From Candidatus Thioglobus sp. (GTDB lineage: Bacteria; Pseudomonadota; Gammaproteobacteria; PS1; Pseudothioglobaceae), in the NCBI GenBank assembly GCA_029936515.1, contig JAPYSK010000003.1, positions 1 to 64,000 on the forward strand: DNA of 64,000 nucleotides, written 5' to 3'. Made by a program: the position numbers and the translations under genes. Every line of letters begins with the position of its first letter. Position 1 is the stretch's first letter. The notes below the pieces were generated by a model that was not told the origin of the DNA, did no database searches, and saw only the letters and a list, made by a program, of their open reading frames with translations. Positions 40,021-51,651 of this stretch are shown here, one piece after another.

Positions 40021-40512
40021 TTACTTGGATACGCTTGATCGTCTAATCAAACTATCCGGAACCTTATCGGTATCCTTAATTCTGTCTAGGACTGCATAAC
40101 TAAAATAACGTCTGAGCCCAATATCTGCCTTTAAGATTCTTTTAAGGAAATCTTGGTAGTCTGCAACATCTTTGACAAGAACTTTTAAAATGTAATCAAG
40201 TCCTCCACCAACGGACCAGCATGAAAGCACTTCATCAAAGCCCATTATTGCTTCTTCAAACCGAGCAAACTGGCCTTGCTTATGACTCTCTAACTCAACT
40301 TCAGTAATTACAAGATGGAAATTACTTAAAAATGGAGATGACAGCTTTGCACCATAGCTTTCAATGATTCCAGCTTCCTCTAGTCTTTGAAGTCTGTCCC
40401 AAGAAGGAGTAAGCGATAGATTGAGTTTATCAGCCAGCGCAGTTTTAGTAATCCTACCCTCACTCTGAAGGATGGAAAGTATCTGAATATCTCTTTCATC
40501 AAGCTTGTACAT
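40021..40512 (-). CDS. Lrp/AsnC-family transcriptional regulator (DoeX/AsnC-like by context)
   Basis: LDERDIQILSILQSEGRITKTALADKLNLSLTPSWDRLQRLEEAGII HTH plus RAM domain. Confidence 0.9.
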   Translation of the reverse strand: MYKLDERDIQILSILQSEGRITKTALADKLNLSLTPSWDRLQRLEEAGIIESYGAKLSSPFLSNFHLVITEVELESHKQGQFARFEEAIMGFDEVLSCWSVGGGLDYILKVLVKDVADYQDFLKRILKADIGLRRYFSYAVLDRIKDTDKVPDSLIRRSSVSK

Positions 40513-40620
40513 AGAGATATTATCGCCCTAAATAAAATACAAATTAGCAATAAAATTCAAATTAATGTGAATTTTTCAGAATAATCATGACTTTATAGGC
40601 TTTATTAGGCCTAAGAACTT

Positions 40621-41355
40621 CTAGTTATTTCTTTTAGCTATTATCTGAGAAATCTGATCAAAAGTAGCCTGGTTTGAGGTAAAGACAGGTTTACCAATAG
40701 CGGCTTCTATTTCAGGAATAATTTCTGCAGATCTCATTGCAGTGCATGAAATAAAGAGCGCGTCAGCTTCATCATGAGTTGCCGCCTTGGCAGCTGAAAT
40801 AATCTCATTTGGAGGAAGCATAGCTACGTCTCTGTCGTCACTCATATCCATATACATTGAAGATACTATCTCAACACCATTTCTTTGTAAATAGTCTCTC
40901 AGCAGGGAGGACACCTCTTCACTATATGGAGTTAGAATACTGACCTTTTTAAAGCCTCTTGCTTTAAAGTTTTTAACAACTGCTTGAGAGGTAGTTAAAA
41001 CTTTTGCAGTTGGCTTACTTTCTTGAATTGCAAGCTCGATTGCCTCATCTCCGACAATAGAAGATGAAGAAGTACAATTAAAGACAACCAAGTCAAGATC
41101 ATAATTGGGAAGTATTCCAGCTGAAACTTCAGTCAAATCATCTCCAATTGCGGCTAAAGACTCTGGCGTCATTGGATTAGCAAAATGAATTCGATTGAAA
41201 TAGAAATCATAGTCTGGATTTTGATCCGTATACATTCTTACAAAGTCACGCTCAAAAGTAAAATCTGTATTTAAAACAATCAGTCCTACAGAGGGTCTCT
41301 CACTATTTCTAGTTAAAGTATCTGAGATATGATATTTTTTTGATTCAATAGTCAT
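40621..41355 (-). CDS. Asp/Glu racemase / arylmalonate decarboxylase / maleate isomerase superfamily protein (EutA-like)
   Basis: VVFNCTSSSSIVG and ADALFISCTAMRSAEIIPEIE, the two Cys-containing motifs of the superfamily. Confidence 0.8.
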   Translation of the reverse strand: MTIESKKYHISDTLTRNSERPSVGLIVLNTDFTFERDFVRMYTDQNPDYDFYFNRIHFANPMTPESLAAIGDDLTEVSAGILPNYDLDLVVFNCTSSSSIVGDEAIELAIQESKPTAKVLTTSQAVVKNFKARGFKKVSILTPYSEEVSSLLRDYLQRNGVEIVSSMYMDMSDDRDVAMLPPNEIISAAKAATHDEADALFISCTAMRSAEIIPEIEAAIGKPVFTSNQATFDQISQIIAKRNN

Positions 41356-41361
41356 AAGTAA

Positions 41362-41691
41362 TTAATGTTTAATAGAGGTAGAAAATAGATGCATCACTAC
41401 GACGCCTGATATTATTAAACCCATTCCAACAAGTGATGCAAGATCTGGCATCTCTTTGTACACAAATGCACCAACGACTGCAACTAAACAAATACCTAGA
41501 CCAGACCAAACAGCATACACGACCCCCAATGGCAATTCTCTTAGTGCAAGCGTCATGAGCCAGAAAGAAATAAGGTAAAAAATTACTAGAAATGTGGTTG
41601 GTACTAGCTTTGTAAACTCTTCTGTAGCCTTTAAAAGGCTTGTCCCTGCTACCTCAGCTGAAATTGCAAGTGCCAAGTAAAAATAGGTCAT
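41362..41691 (-). CDS. Small multidrug resistance (SMR) family transporter
   Basis: 109 aa, four TMs, YFYLALAISAEVAGTSLLKATEEFT, AYAVWSG-type motif VVYAVWSGLGI. Confidence 0.9.
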   Translation of the reverse strand: MTYFYLALAISAEVAGTSLLKATEEFTKLVPTTFLVIFYLISFWLMTLALRELPLGVVYAVWSGLGICLVAVVGAFVYKEMPDLASLVGMGLIISGVVVMHLFSTSIKH

Positions 41692-41794
41692 AACGATTTA
41701 AAGTTACCTATAAAAAGCACAGTATAACCCTAAGAAATAATCTTTACAAAAAATTTAAAACTAATTAAATTACAGCAATTAAAAAAACTAGTAA

Positions 41795-42150
41795 AAAAGT
41801 TGAAGTTGGCCTATAAGCCGGGTTCTGTTTAACCTAAGCCATGATAGTCATTCATCTACGATACTTGTCACCAAGCACCTCTAGCACTCTACCCGAAGAC
41901 AACGCGAGCAGCGCCAATGCCTTCCTATTTGAGCTTGCTCCAAGTGGGGTTTACCATACCAAACTTATCACTAAGTTCGCGGTGCGCTCTTACCACACCA
42001 TTTCACCCTTACCTATCAAGATAGGCGGTTTATTTTCTGCTGCACTTTCCGTCGCATCACTGCGCCTAGCCGTTAACTAGCACTTTGCTCTATGGAGCCC
42101 GGACTTTCCTCCCAGTGCAATTGCACTCGGCGACTATCCGGCCAACTTCA
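41795..42150 (-). ncRNA. rnpB: RNase P RNA, bacterial class A
   Basis: Reverse complement has GAAGTTGGCCGGATAGTCGCCG...GGGAGGAAAGTCCGGGCTCC...AGGCGCAGTGATGCGACGG...; 10-bp P1 closure GAAGTTGGCC/GGCCAACTTC, then T6. TATAAT at 42163-42158 upstream. Confidence 0.93.
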
Positions 42151-42215
42151 ATGGAAAATTATACGCTAGGAATAGGAGGTTTAAATACAGTGCAATTAAT
42201 AACTAGGGTCTTTAC

Positions 42216-43712
42216 TTAACTCGAATAAATCACAGGAATACTATCAAATACTTTATGGATATTTTCTCCATCAGTATCAACCGCAACAGTAACAGGCATA
42301 TCTTTAACTTCAAGCTCATAGATCGCCTCCATCCCCATCTCCTCAAAAGCAACAATTTTTGCCTTCTTAATGGATTTAGAAATTAAGTAAGCAGCGCCAC
42401 CAACTGCAATCAAGTAGCTAGCTTTATGCTTTTTAATACTTTTAATGGTTGATTCACCGCGCTCAGCCTTACCAATCATGCCAAGAATTCCTGTGTTTTC
42501 AAACATCATGTCCGTAAATTTATCCATTCTTGTCGCGGTTGTAGGTCCAGCAGGTCCAATTACTTCATCACGAACAGCATCAACGGGTCCAACATAATAT
42601 ATAAATTTATTATCAAAATTAACGCCCTTTGGCAAACCTTCACCACTATCAATCATTGTTTTTAAGCGCTTATGTGCACTATCCCTTCCAGTAATAATTG
42701 TTCCAGATAAGAGTAATGTGTCACCAATATTCCAATTATCCATTTGAGATTGAGTTAAGCTATTTAAATCAACTTTTTTGTATTTAGAAACATCCATCTC
42801 CAAATCTGGATAGATACTCATATCAACTTCTGGCAATTCAGCAACGCCGCTTCCATCAAGAGTGAAATGAACATGTCTAGTTGCTGCGCAGTTTGGAATC
42901 ATCGCAACCGGAAGAGAAGCTGCATGTGTCGGATAATCCTTAATCTTAACGTCTAGAACCGTTGTTAGCCCGCCCAAACCCTGAGCACCAATACCGAGCT
43001 CATTGATTTTATTAAATAAGTCAATTCTAAGAGTTTCTATCTCAGTATGCTCACTTTTGTCTTTTATTTGATTAATATCTATAGGGTCCATTAATACTGA
43101 TTTTGCCATTAGCATTGCTTTTTCAGCAGTCCCGCCTACCCCAATTCCAATTATTCCTGGAGGGCACCAGCCAGCACCCATTGTTGGTATTGTATTAAGG
43201 ATCCAATCCGTTAGGTTATCATCAGGATTAAGAACTGTAAATTTTGACTTGTTCTCAGAACCACCTCCCTTAGCCGCAACAATAACCTCTAACTTATCAC
43301 CTTTAACAAGTTTTGTGTTAATCACAGCAGGAGTATTGTCTTGTGTATTTTTTCTACTAAATAGTGGATCACTTACTATCGAAGCCCTTAAGCGGTTATC
43401 AGGCTCATTGTATGCCCTCCTAACACCTTCATTAATCATATCTTCAAGAGAAAGCTTTGCCTCCCACTGAACATCCATCCCAACTTCAACAAAAACATTA
43501 ACAATTCCAGTATCCTGGCAAATTGGCCTTTTACCTAACGCACACATTTTTGAGTTTATTAACATCTGTGCTATTGCATTTTTTGCACTTTGATTGGTTT
43601 CTCTTTCATAAGCCAAAACCATTGCACTAATAAAATCAGGTGAGTGATAATAAGAAATATATTGCAGTGCAGAATGAATACTTTGTACTAAATGTTCTTG
43701 TTTAATGATCAT
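42216..43712 (-). CDS. fumA: Fumarate hydratase class I (Fe-S)
   Basis: CALGKRPICQDTG, GGGSENKSKF, GAGWCPPGIIGIGVGG, GPAGPTTATRMDKFTDMM. ORF opens at 43784 but MIIKQEHLVQ at 43712 fits better. Confidence 0.92.
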   Translation of the reverse strand: MIIKQEHLVQSIHSALQYISYYHSPDFISAMVLAYERETNQSAKNAIAQMLINSKMCALGKRPICQDTGIVNVFVEVGMDVQWEAKLSLEDMINEGVRRAYNEPDNRLRASIVSDPLFSRKNTQDNTPAVINTKLVKGDKLEVIVAAKGGGSENKSKFTVLNPDDNLTDWILNTIPTMGAGWCPPGIIGIGVGGTAEKAMLMAKSVLMDPIDINQIKDKSEHTEIETLRIDLFNKINELGIGAQGLGGLTTVLDVKIKDYPTHAASLPVAMIPNCAATRHVHFTLDGSGVAELPEVDMSIYPDLEMDVSKYKKVDLNSLTQSQMDNWNIGDTLLLSGTIITGRDSAHKRLKTMIDSGEGLPKGVNFDNKFIYYVGPVDAVRDEVIGPAGPTTATRMDKFTDMMFENTGILGMIGKAERGESTIKSIKKHKASYLIAVGGAAYLISKSIKKAKIVAFEEMGMEAIYELEVKDMPVTVAVDTDGENIHKVFDSIPVIYSS

Positions 43713-43804
43713 ATTTATTTGGGCTTTGGTATTGTCTATTGAAAGCAAGCAGGTTATATTATATCTTCTAAACATTTTAATCAATTTTTTGCTAGGAATC
43801 TCTT

Positions 43805-44836
43805 ATGTTGAATATATTCAAAGGCCAAAACCTTTCTGTCGATCTTGGAACTGCTAATACACTTATTTACATGGATGAGAAAATAGTCTTAAATGAACCT
43901 TCTGTAGTTGCATTAAGGCATGAAAAAGGCGCTACTGAGTCAACCGTTATAGCAGTAGGTCAAGAAGCAAAAAATATGCTGGGCAGAACGCCAGGCTCCA
44001 TTGAGGCTATAAGACCAATGAAAGATGGCGTAATTGCAGACTTTAAGGTGACTGAAAAAATGCTTCAATATTTTATGAAAAAGGTCTTGAAATCTGGTTT
44101 TTTCTCACCAAGCCCGAAAGTACTAATTTGTGTTCCATGTGGCGCTACTCAAGTTGAGAGACGTGCAATTAAAGAGAGCGCAGTAGGTGCAGGAGCTAGA
44201 GATGTCTATTTAATAGAAGAGCCAATGGCTGCTGCTCTTGGAGCTGGCATGGCAATTGAAGAAGCATCAGGTGCAATGGTTCTTGATATTGGTGGCGGTA
44301 CAACTGAAATTGCAATCCTATCACTAAATGGAATTGTTTATTCTGACTCTTTAAGAGTAGGTGGGGATGTTTTTGACGATACCATTGTTAAATTTGTACG
44401 AAGAGTACATGGAATTATTATTGGAGAAGCTACTGCAGAACAAATTAAGGAAGAAGTCGGTAGTGCTTTTGAATCAAAAATAGTCAGAAAAAATGAATTT
44501 AGAGGTCGCGCAGTTTCCACAGGATTACCTGTAAGTTTTGAGATTACTAATTCTGAAATACTAGAAGCCTTAAGTGAACCTCTTGGTATGATTATTAGCG
44601 CTCTAAGAACAGCTCTAGAGCAAACTCCACCTGAACTTTCATCAGATATTGCACAAAACGGACTAGTAATTACTGGAGGCGGAGCTCTTTTAGATGGGAT
44701 TGATCAATTGATCAATAATCAAACAAACTTACCAGTTACTATTGCTGATGACCCTCTTACTTGTGTTGCTAGAGGTGGTGGTCTCGCTTTAGATATGATT
44801 AATCAACATGATATGGGATTTTTAGCTGCAGAATAA
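43805..44836 (+). CDS. mreB: Rod shape-determining protein MreB
   Basis: [32 protein letters not shown], actin-fold motifs. Confidence 0.97.
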   Translation: MLNIFKGQNLSVDLGTANTLIYMDEKIVLNEPSVVALRHEKGATESTVIAVGQEAKNMLGRTPGSIEAIRPMKDGVIADFKVTEKMLQYFMKKVLKSGFFSPSPKVLICVPCGATQVERRAIKESAVGAGARDVYLIEEPMAAALGAGMAIEEASGAMVLDIGGGTTEIAILSLNGIVYSDSLRVGGDVFDDTIVKFVRRVHGIIIGEATAEQIKEEVGSAFESKIVRKNEFRGRAVSTGLPVSFEITNSEILEALSEPLGMIISALRTALEQTPPELSSDIAQNGLVITGGGALLDGIDQLINNQTNLPVTIADDPLTCVARGGGLALDMINQHDMGFLAAE

Positions 44837-44861
44837 CTATTACTGAGTCGAAATCTTTATA

Positions 44862-45665
44862 ATGCGACTTTTAAAACTTTTTTTACCAATACTTATTTCA
44901 ATAATACTTATTGTGTTGGATACTCGTTTTTCGTACTTAGATAATTTTAAACGCTTCACTTTAACGCTTCTTTCTCCGATTTATTTTGTTGTTGATTTAC
45001 CTAATCATGTTATTGATTGGGTTAACGATAAAGGCAGTGAGAATGCAAAATTAGTTAGTGAAAATGAATACTTAGAGGGCAAACTGACTGAACTCAAAGC
45101 TAGACTTCAAACCTATAATAACCTAGTCTTGGAAAATCAAAAAATATCAGGTTTACTCGATTCAAGCTACGCTATTCCAGAACATCAAATCAAACTAGCG
45201 CATGTTAAATCAATTTCACAATCAAGACTTAAAAAACAAATAATTATTGATAAAGGCTTTAATGATGGGGTTACTTTATCTCAGCTAATAGTTGGCTCTA
45301 ATGGTGTTGTTGGTCATGTTACCCAGGTTACACCTTTATATTCAACTGTCCAACTTATAACAGACCCTACTCAACATATGCCTGTTAAGAACTCTAGAAA
45401 TGGCATCAGAGGAATTACGAAGGGCTTAGCATCCAATGAAAAAGGCATGATTGTTGAATACGTACCATTAGAATCTGATGTGAAATTAGGTGACGTTTTT
45501 GTAACAAGTGGAATTGGAAATTCCTACCCAGTTGGCTATCTTGTTGGAAGGGTGACTGAAATTAATACTCTTTTAAACGATTCTTTCTTATCAATTACAC
45601 TTCAACCTCTTCAAAATATGAATAAATTAGAGCTAGTACTCATCATCTCAGAAAAAAATGACTAA
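44862..45665 (+). CDS. mreC: Rod shape-determining protein MreC
   Basis: N-terminal TM, coiled coil, VVGHVTQVTPLYSTVQLITDP, operon position. Confidence 0.93.
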   Translation: MRLLKLFLPILISIILIVLDTRFSYLDNFKRFTLTLLSPIYFVVDLPNHVIDWVNDKGSENAKLVSENEYLEGKLTELKARLQTYNNLVLENQKISGLLDSSYAIPEHQIKLAHVKSISQSRLKKQIIIDKGFNDGVTLSQLIVGSNGVVGHVTQVTPLYSTVQLITDPTQHMPVKNSRNGIRGITKGLASNEKGMIVEYVPLESDVKLGDVFVTSGIGNSYPVGYLVGRVTEINTLLNDSFLSITLQPLQNMNKLELVLIISEKND

Positions 45666-46125
45666 CCAAAACCATATGTTACTTCTTAGCAAAATATCAA
45701 TTATTGCATTGATTATTGGTGCAATTTCGTTGCCTTTAGTTATTGAGCTATCTTCACCATTATGGATGCTAGTTTGTTTTGTTTACTGGGTGATTTATAC
45801 TGATGGTAAATGGATATATCTCTCTGCTTTGATACTTGGACTATTAATGGATGTGCTTCAGGGAGGTATTCTAGGTCAGAATGCTTTTGCACTAGTCATA
45901 AGCTCAGCGTTCATTTTTAATGTTAAAAAATCATTTTTTGTTTCAAACTTAACAACTCAACAGGTCTATATTTTTATAGGCTCTCTCATTTACTTAATTA
46001 CTTTTTTATTAACCCACATATTAGTTCAAGGTTTTGATTTTAGCTGGTTGATATTAATTTCACCATTTTCTAGTGCAATTATGTGGCCTGTTATTCGCTT
46101 TTTACTGGCAAAACTTAAACATTAA
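45658..46125 (+). CDS. mreD: Rod shape-determining protein MreD
   Basis: Small multi-TM protein with GLLMDVLQGGILGQNAF; between mreC and mrdA. Confidence 0.9.
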   Translation: MTNQNHMLLLSKISIIALIIGAISLPLVIELSSPLWMLVCFVYWVIYTDGKWIYLSALILGLLMDVLQGGILGQNAFALVISSAFIFNVKKSFFVSNLTTQQVYIFIGSLIYLITFLLTHILVQGFDFSWLILISPFSSAIMWPVIRFLLAKLKH

Positions 46126-46138
46126 GTAGAAAGCTAAT

Positions 46139-47992
46139 ATGGAAAAAATTGCAAATACTAAACGAGAGAGAAAAGTATTTAAATCAAGAATAATGATTGC
46201 TTATTTATTTATGATAGCAATGACTTTTATTCTAGTTTTAAGGCTATTTAACCTACAAATAACTAAGTATGAATACTACACTGAAGAGTCATTTGGAAAT
46301 CAAATGCAGACTCTTCCTATTACTCCAATACGAGGAAAGATACTTGATCGCAATGGCAAGGTTTTAGCTACCAATGAGTTCTCATATAGATTAACGATTA
46401 CTCCCGAGAAAATTAATGATTTAAATGGCACTTTTTTAGAATTACAGACAGAAAATTTAATTAATGAAGATGATATTGCTAAGTTTAATAAAAATTTGAA
46501 CCACTATAAAAAATTTCATAACATACCAATCAAATACAATCTATCTGAATCAGATGCTGCATCATTCCTTGTTAAAAATCAACTACCTGGAGTAGAAGTT
46601 GAGCCGTATTTTCATCGGGTTTACCCTAATGGAATTTCTAGCGCTCACCTTATAGGCTATGTCTCATCTATGAGCAAAGAGGATAAAAGCTATTATGATA
46701 AAAAAAATTATACTGGTACTAGCTTTGTTGGAAAAACAGGCATTGAGAAACAGTATGAAGATCTACTTCATGGTCAGTCGGGTGAGAGACAAATTGAAAG
46801 AAATGTTGCAGGCCGTGTTGTAGATTCTACTATCATTAAACCCTCTATTCCTGGTAAGGATATTTATCTGAATGTTGATATAGATCTTCAGATGACTGCT
46901 GAATCTCTATTGGGTGATAATCGAGGCGCAATAGTCCTTATTAATGTAAAAGATGGCTCAATATTGACCCTAGTCAGTACCCCCACTTTCAACCCAAACT
47001 GGTTTGTTAATGGAATTTCATTTGATCAATATAATGAGCTTTACAACGACGAAAATTTACCACTTTTTGATCGAAGTATTAAAGGTCTTTACCCGCCAGG
47101 ATCAACGATTAAACCAATGGTAGCTTTGGCTGGACTGGAATTAGGCAATATTACTATTAAAGACCAAATTTTTTGTCCGGGTTTTTATAAGCTTGCAAAT
47201 TGGTCAAGAAAATTTAATGACTGGAAGCGTTATGGTCATGGTCATGTTGATGTGATTGAGGGCATTGCACAATCTTGTGATGTATTTTTTTATGATTTAG
47301 CATACAAACTAGGAATTGATAAAATTCATGATAGCCTTGATCTATTTCAATTTGGGAAAAATACAAATATTGATTTACCTGGCGAACTAGGCGGGGTCTT
47401 ACCTTCAAGAGAATGGAAAAAAATTAACAAAGATGAGCCTTGGTATGGAGGTGAAACTCTGATTACAGGAATTGGACAAGGTTTTATGACAGCCAGCCCA
47501 CTTCAATTAGCATTAGCAACTGCAGCTATTGCCAATAAAGGTCAGCTATTAACGCCGCAAGTAATGATGCACTCTCAAACAAAAAATGGCGATGTATCAC
47601 AGGACCAAAAAAAAGCTTCACGGCAAATACCTATCAAAGATATTAATAATTGGGAAACAATCATTGAAGGCATGAAACAAGTTATTTATGGAAAACTAGG
47701 TACTGCAAGAAGATTAAACAATAAACTAAAATATACCTTAGCAGGCAAGACCGGAACCGCTCAGGTTTTTGGCCTGGACCCAGAAGAAGAATATATTGCT
47801 GACAATATTGATGAAAAATTAAGAGACCACGCGCTATTTACTGGATTTGCCCCAATTGAAGACCCACAGGTTGCTATAGCCATTATTGTAGAAAATGCAG
47901 GTAGCGGAAGTTCAAAGGCCGCACCACTTGCGAGAACTCTATTAGATGAATACTTTAGTAAAAATCCAGGTGTAACAGAAACAGTAGAATGA
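46139..47992 (+). CDS. mrdA: Penicillin-binding protein 2
   Basis: PGSTIKPM (SxxK), SQSCDVFFYD-type SxN region, KTGTAQ; PBP2 dimerisation domain. Confidence 0.95.
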   Translation: MEKIANTKRERKVFKSRIMIAYLFMIAMTFILVLRLFNLQITKYEYYTEESFGNQMQTLPITPIRGKILDRNGKVLATNEFSYRLTITPEKINDLNGTFLELQTENLINEDDIAKFNKNLNHYKKFHNIPIKYNLSESDAASFLVKNQLPGVEVEPYFHRVYPNGISSAHLIGYVSSMSKEDKSYYDKKNYTGTSFVGKTGIEKQYEDLLHGQSGERQIERNVAGRVVDSTIIKPSIPGKDIYLNVDIDLQMTAESLLGDNRGAIVLINVKDGSILTLVSTPTFNPNWFVNGISFDQYNELYNDENLPLFDRSIKGLYPPGSTIKPMVALAGLELGNITIKDQIFCPGFYKLANWSRKFNDWKRYGHGHVDVIEGIAQSCDVFFYDLAYKLGIDKIHDSLDLFQFGKNTNIDLPGELGGVLPSREWKKINKDEPWYGGETLITGIGQGFMTASPLQLALATAAIANKGQLLTPQVMMHSQTKNGDVSQDQKKASRQIPIKDINNWETIIEGMKQVIYGKLGTARRLNNKLKYTLAGKTGTAQVFGLDPEEEYIADNIDEKLRDHALFTGFAPIEDPQVAIAIIVENAGSGSSKAAPLARTLLDEYFSKNPGVTETVE

Positions 47993-47999
47993 GACCTAA

Positions 48000-49118
<1,119 letters not shown>

Positions 49119-49139
49119 CTAATTAGGTTTTTAAGGTTA

Positions 49140-49565
49140 TTAGAATGCTTGATTAATTTCATCAAAACCAAAGCCCCTCGACTGCAAAAAACGCTTTTGT
49201 TTTGCTTGGTCTTTGAAATCTAGGGATATACCATGTCCAAATTTTTTTATCCTAACTTCTTTTGCTAACTTAGACCAATCAAAAGCAGTTAAATTAAATT
49301 TGTTAATGCCTCTTGCTTTAAGCTCAAATGCAATTTTCAAAGGACCTTTCCCTTGGTTATACCTCATGAGAATAAAGGCCTCAGAAAATCGTTCATCACT
49401 TTGAAAGTTTTGCTCAGCTAAAAGTGAGATTGAGTTATTAATGATTGCATCATCAAAAGCCTTAAGTTGTAATTTTTTTAATAATTCTAATTGAGAATAC
49501 TCACGCCTCATCAACATCTTTAGCGCAGCTGAGTAGCATCTATTCTGTTGACTCTGGTTCGTCAT
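49140..49565 (-). CDS. recX: Regulatory protein RecX
   Basis: [48 protein letters not shown]; overlaps recA 3' end. Confidence 0.9.
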   Translation of the reverse strand: MTNQSQQNRCYSAALKMLMRREYSQLELLKKLQLKAFDDAIINNSISLLAEQNFQSDERFSEAFILMRYNQGKGPLKIAFELKARGINKFNLTAFDWSKLAKEVRIKKFGHGISLDFKDQAKQKRFLQSRGFGFDEINQAF

Positions 49566-50559
49566 GATCGCTACTCAATAATTTTTCACGAATTTTCCCC
49601 TCAAGCATTTGACTCATCTTAGTGTGGTCTTTTAAATAATCTCTTGCATTATCCTTGCCTTGGCCAATTCTTTCGCCTTCAACACTGTACCAAGCTCCAG
49701 CCTTTTCAACAAGACCAAGCTCGACACCTAAGTCAATTATTTCACTCTCTCTTGAAATACCTTGATTGTATAAAATTTGAAATTCTGCCTTTTTAAATGG
49801 AGGCGCGACTTTATTTTTCAAAACCTTAACTCTGGTTTCATTACCAAGAATTTCATCGCCTTTTTTAATGGCACCAATTCTACGAATATCTAATCGAACT
49901 GACGCATAAAATTTAAGTGCATTTCCACCAGTTGTTGTCTCAGGATTACCAAACATAACTCCTATTTTCATGCGAAGTTGGTTAATAAATATAACCATGG
50001 TGTTAGTTCGTTTTATATTAGAGGTTAGCTTTCTGAGCGCTTGAGACATCAATCTCGCCTGCAACCCCATATGAGAAGCACCCATTTCACCTTCAATTTC
50101 AGCTTTTGGAGTTAATGCAGCGACAGAGTCTATAACAACAATGTCTACACTTCCTGAACGAACAAGCATATCTGTAATTTCTAGGGCTTGCTCTCCAGTA
50201 TCAGGCTGTGAAATTAAAAGGTCATCAGTATTTACCCCTAGTTTCCTTGCATAAGTAGGGTCGAGCGCATGTTCAGCGTCAATAAATGCTGCTGTTCCAC
50301 CTATTTTTTGCATTTCTGCAATAACATGTAAGGTCATTGTTGTTTTTCCTGAGGACTCTGGTCCATAAATTTCAATAACCCTACCTCTAGGCAAGCCACC
50401 TATTCCAAGTGCAATATCAAGGCTTAGACTACCTGTAGAAACCACCTCAATATCTGTTCTTGCCTCTTCGTCGCCCAAGAACATAACAGATCCTTTTCCA
50501 AACTGTTTTTCGATTTGGCCAAGGGCTACTTTTAGGGCTTGTTTTTTCTGTTCATCCAC
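49540..50559 (-). CDS. recA: Recombinase RecA
   Basis: [64 protein letters not shown]. Confidence 0.98.
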   Translation of the reverse strand: MDEQKKQALKVALGQIEKQFGKGSVMFLGDEEARTDIEVVSTGSLSLDIALGIGGLPRGRVIEIYGPESSGKTTMTLHVIAEMQKIGGTAAFIDAEHALDPTYARKLGVNTDDLLISQPDTGEQALEITDMLVRSGSVDIVVIDSVAALTPKAEIEGEMGASHMGLQARLMSQALRKLTSNIKRTNTMVIFINQLRMKIGVMFGNPETTTGGNALKFYASVRLDIRRIGAIKKGDEILGNETRVKVLKNKVAPPFKKAEFQILYNQGISRESEIIDLGVELGLVEKAGAWYSVEGERIGQGKDNARDYLKDHTKMSQMLEGKIREKLLSSDHDEPESTE

Positions 50560-50607
50560 ACCGCTCTCCCGAGTAAAATGTTAAGTAATTTATATACAAT
50601 TATTATA

Positions 50608-51651
50608 ATGGCTTTCACTCAACAAGATACAGAATGTATGTCTCTTGCTCTCAAACTTTCTGAGCTTGGTCGAGCAAGTGTTGGAGCAAATCCAATGGTG
50701 GGCTGTGTGATAACTCGTGACAATGAAATTATTGCTCAAGACTTTCACCGTCAGTATGGTGAAGGGCATGCTGAGATTAATGCTCTAGATCAAATTAATC
50801 ATGAAGCTAAGAATACTTCACTCTACGTAACTCTTGAACCATGCTCTCATCAAGGTAAAACGCCTCCGTGTGCAGATGCACTAATTAAAGCTGGAGTTAA
50901 GAAAGTTATTATTGCAATGCTTGACCCCAACCCTTTAGTGTCTGGAGGGGGAGTTAAAATGCTACAAGATGCCAACATTCAAGTTGAAGTTGGTTTGCTT
51001 GAAGATGAAGCAAGTGAGCTCAATCGAGGATTTGTTAAAAGGATGCGAACTGGGATGCCATTTGTCACCTCAAAGATTGCTATGAGTTTAGATGGTAGAA
51101 CAGCAATGAAAAATGGAGAAAGTAAATGGATTACTTCAGATGCTGCTAGAAAAGATGTACATAAACTTCGCAGTGAAAATCAAGCAATCATGACTGGATC
51201 AGGTACTATCATAAATGATAACCCGATGATGACAGTCAGGCTTAATGAGATAGATTCAAATCCACTCAGAGTAATTATTGATAGTGGTAATGTTATCAAT
51301 GATAAGTCACTTAATATTTTTTCATCTAATGCGGATACACTTGTACTTAATAGTGATAATTCAAAAACTCTTTCAAATGGAAAGATAGATTTAAAATCAG
51401 CCCTTACAAAGCTTGGAGAGATGGGGGTCAATAACTTGCTCCTTGAAGCTGGAAGTGGTCTCAACGGTGCAATGTTAGAGGCATGTCTAGTTGATGAGTT
51501 TATCATTTATACTGCACCATTAATTCTTGGAAATGATGCCAGACCAATGATTGATATTCCCTTAAAGACAATGTCTGAAAAAATCGAATTGAGTATTATT
51601 GACATTAGACATGTTGGGACTGATATCAAAATTAGAGCCACCCTTAAATGA
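50608..51651 (+). CDS. ribD: Bifunctional riboflavin biosynthesis deaminase/reductase
   Basis: GANPMVGCVI, GEGHAEINAL, TLEPCSHQGKTPPCADAL. ORF opens at 50539 inside recA; ATG 50608 is the likely start. Confidence 0.94.
   Translation: MAFTQQDTECMSLALKLSELGRASVGANPMVGCVITRDNEIIAQDFHRQYGEGHAEINALDQINHEAKNTSLYVTLEPCSHQGKTPPCADALIKAGVKKVIIAMLDPNPLVSGGGVKMLQDANIQVEVGLLEDEASELNRGFVKRMRTGMPFVTSKIAMSLDGRTAMKNGESKWITSDAARKDVHKLRSENQAIMTGSGTIINDNPMMTVRLNEIDSNPLRVIIDSGNVINDKSLNIFSSNADTLVLNSDNSKTLSNGKIDLKSALTKLGEMGVNNLLLEAGSGLNGAMLEACLVDEFIIYTAPLILGNDARPMIDIPLKTMSEKIELSIIDIRHVGTDIKIRATLK

Noticed and set aside
41841-42080. 79-aa ORF on + strand
   Set aside because: Lies entirely inside the RNase P RNA gene on the other strand; no protein family resemblance.
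51180-51506. 108-aa ORF antisense to ribD
   Set aside because: Shadow ORF; the ribD frame explains the region.
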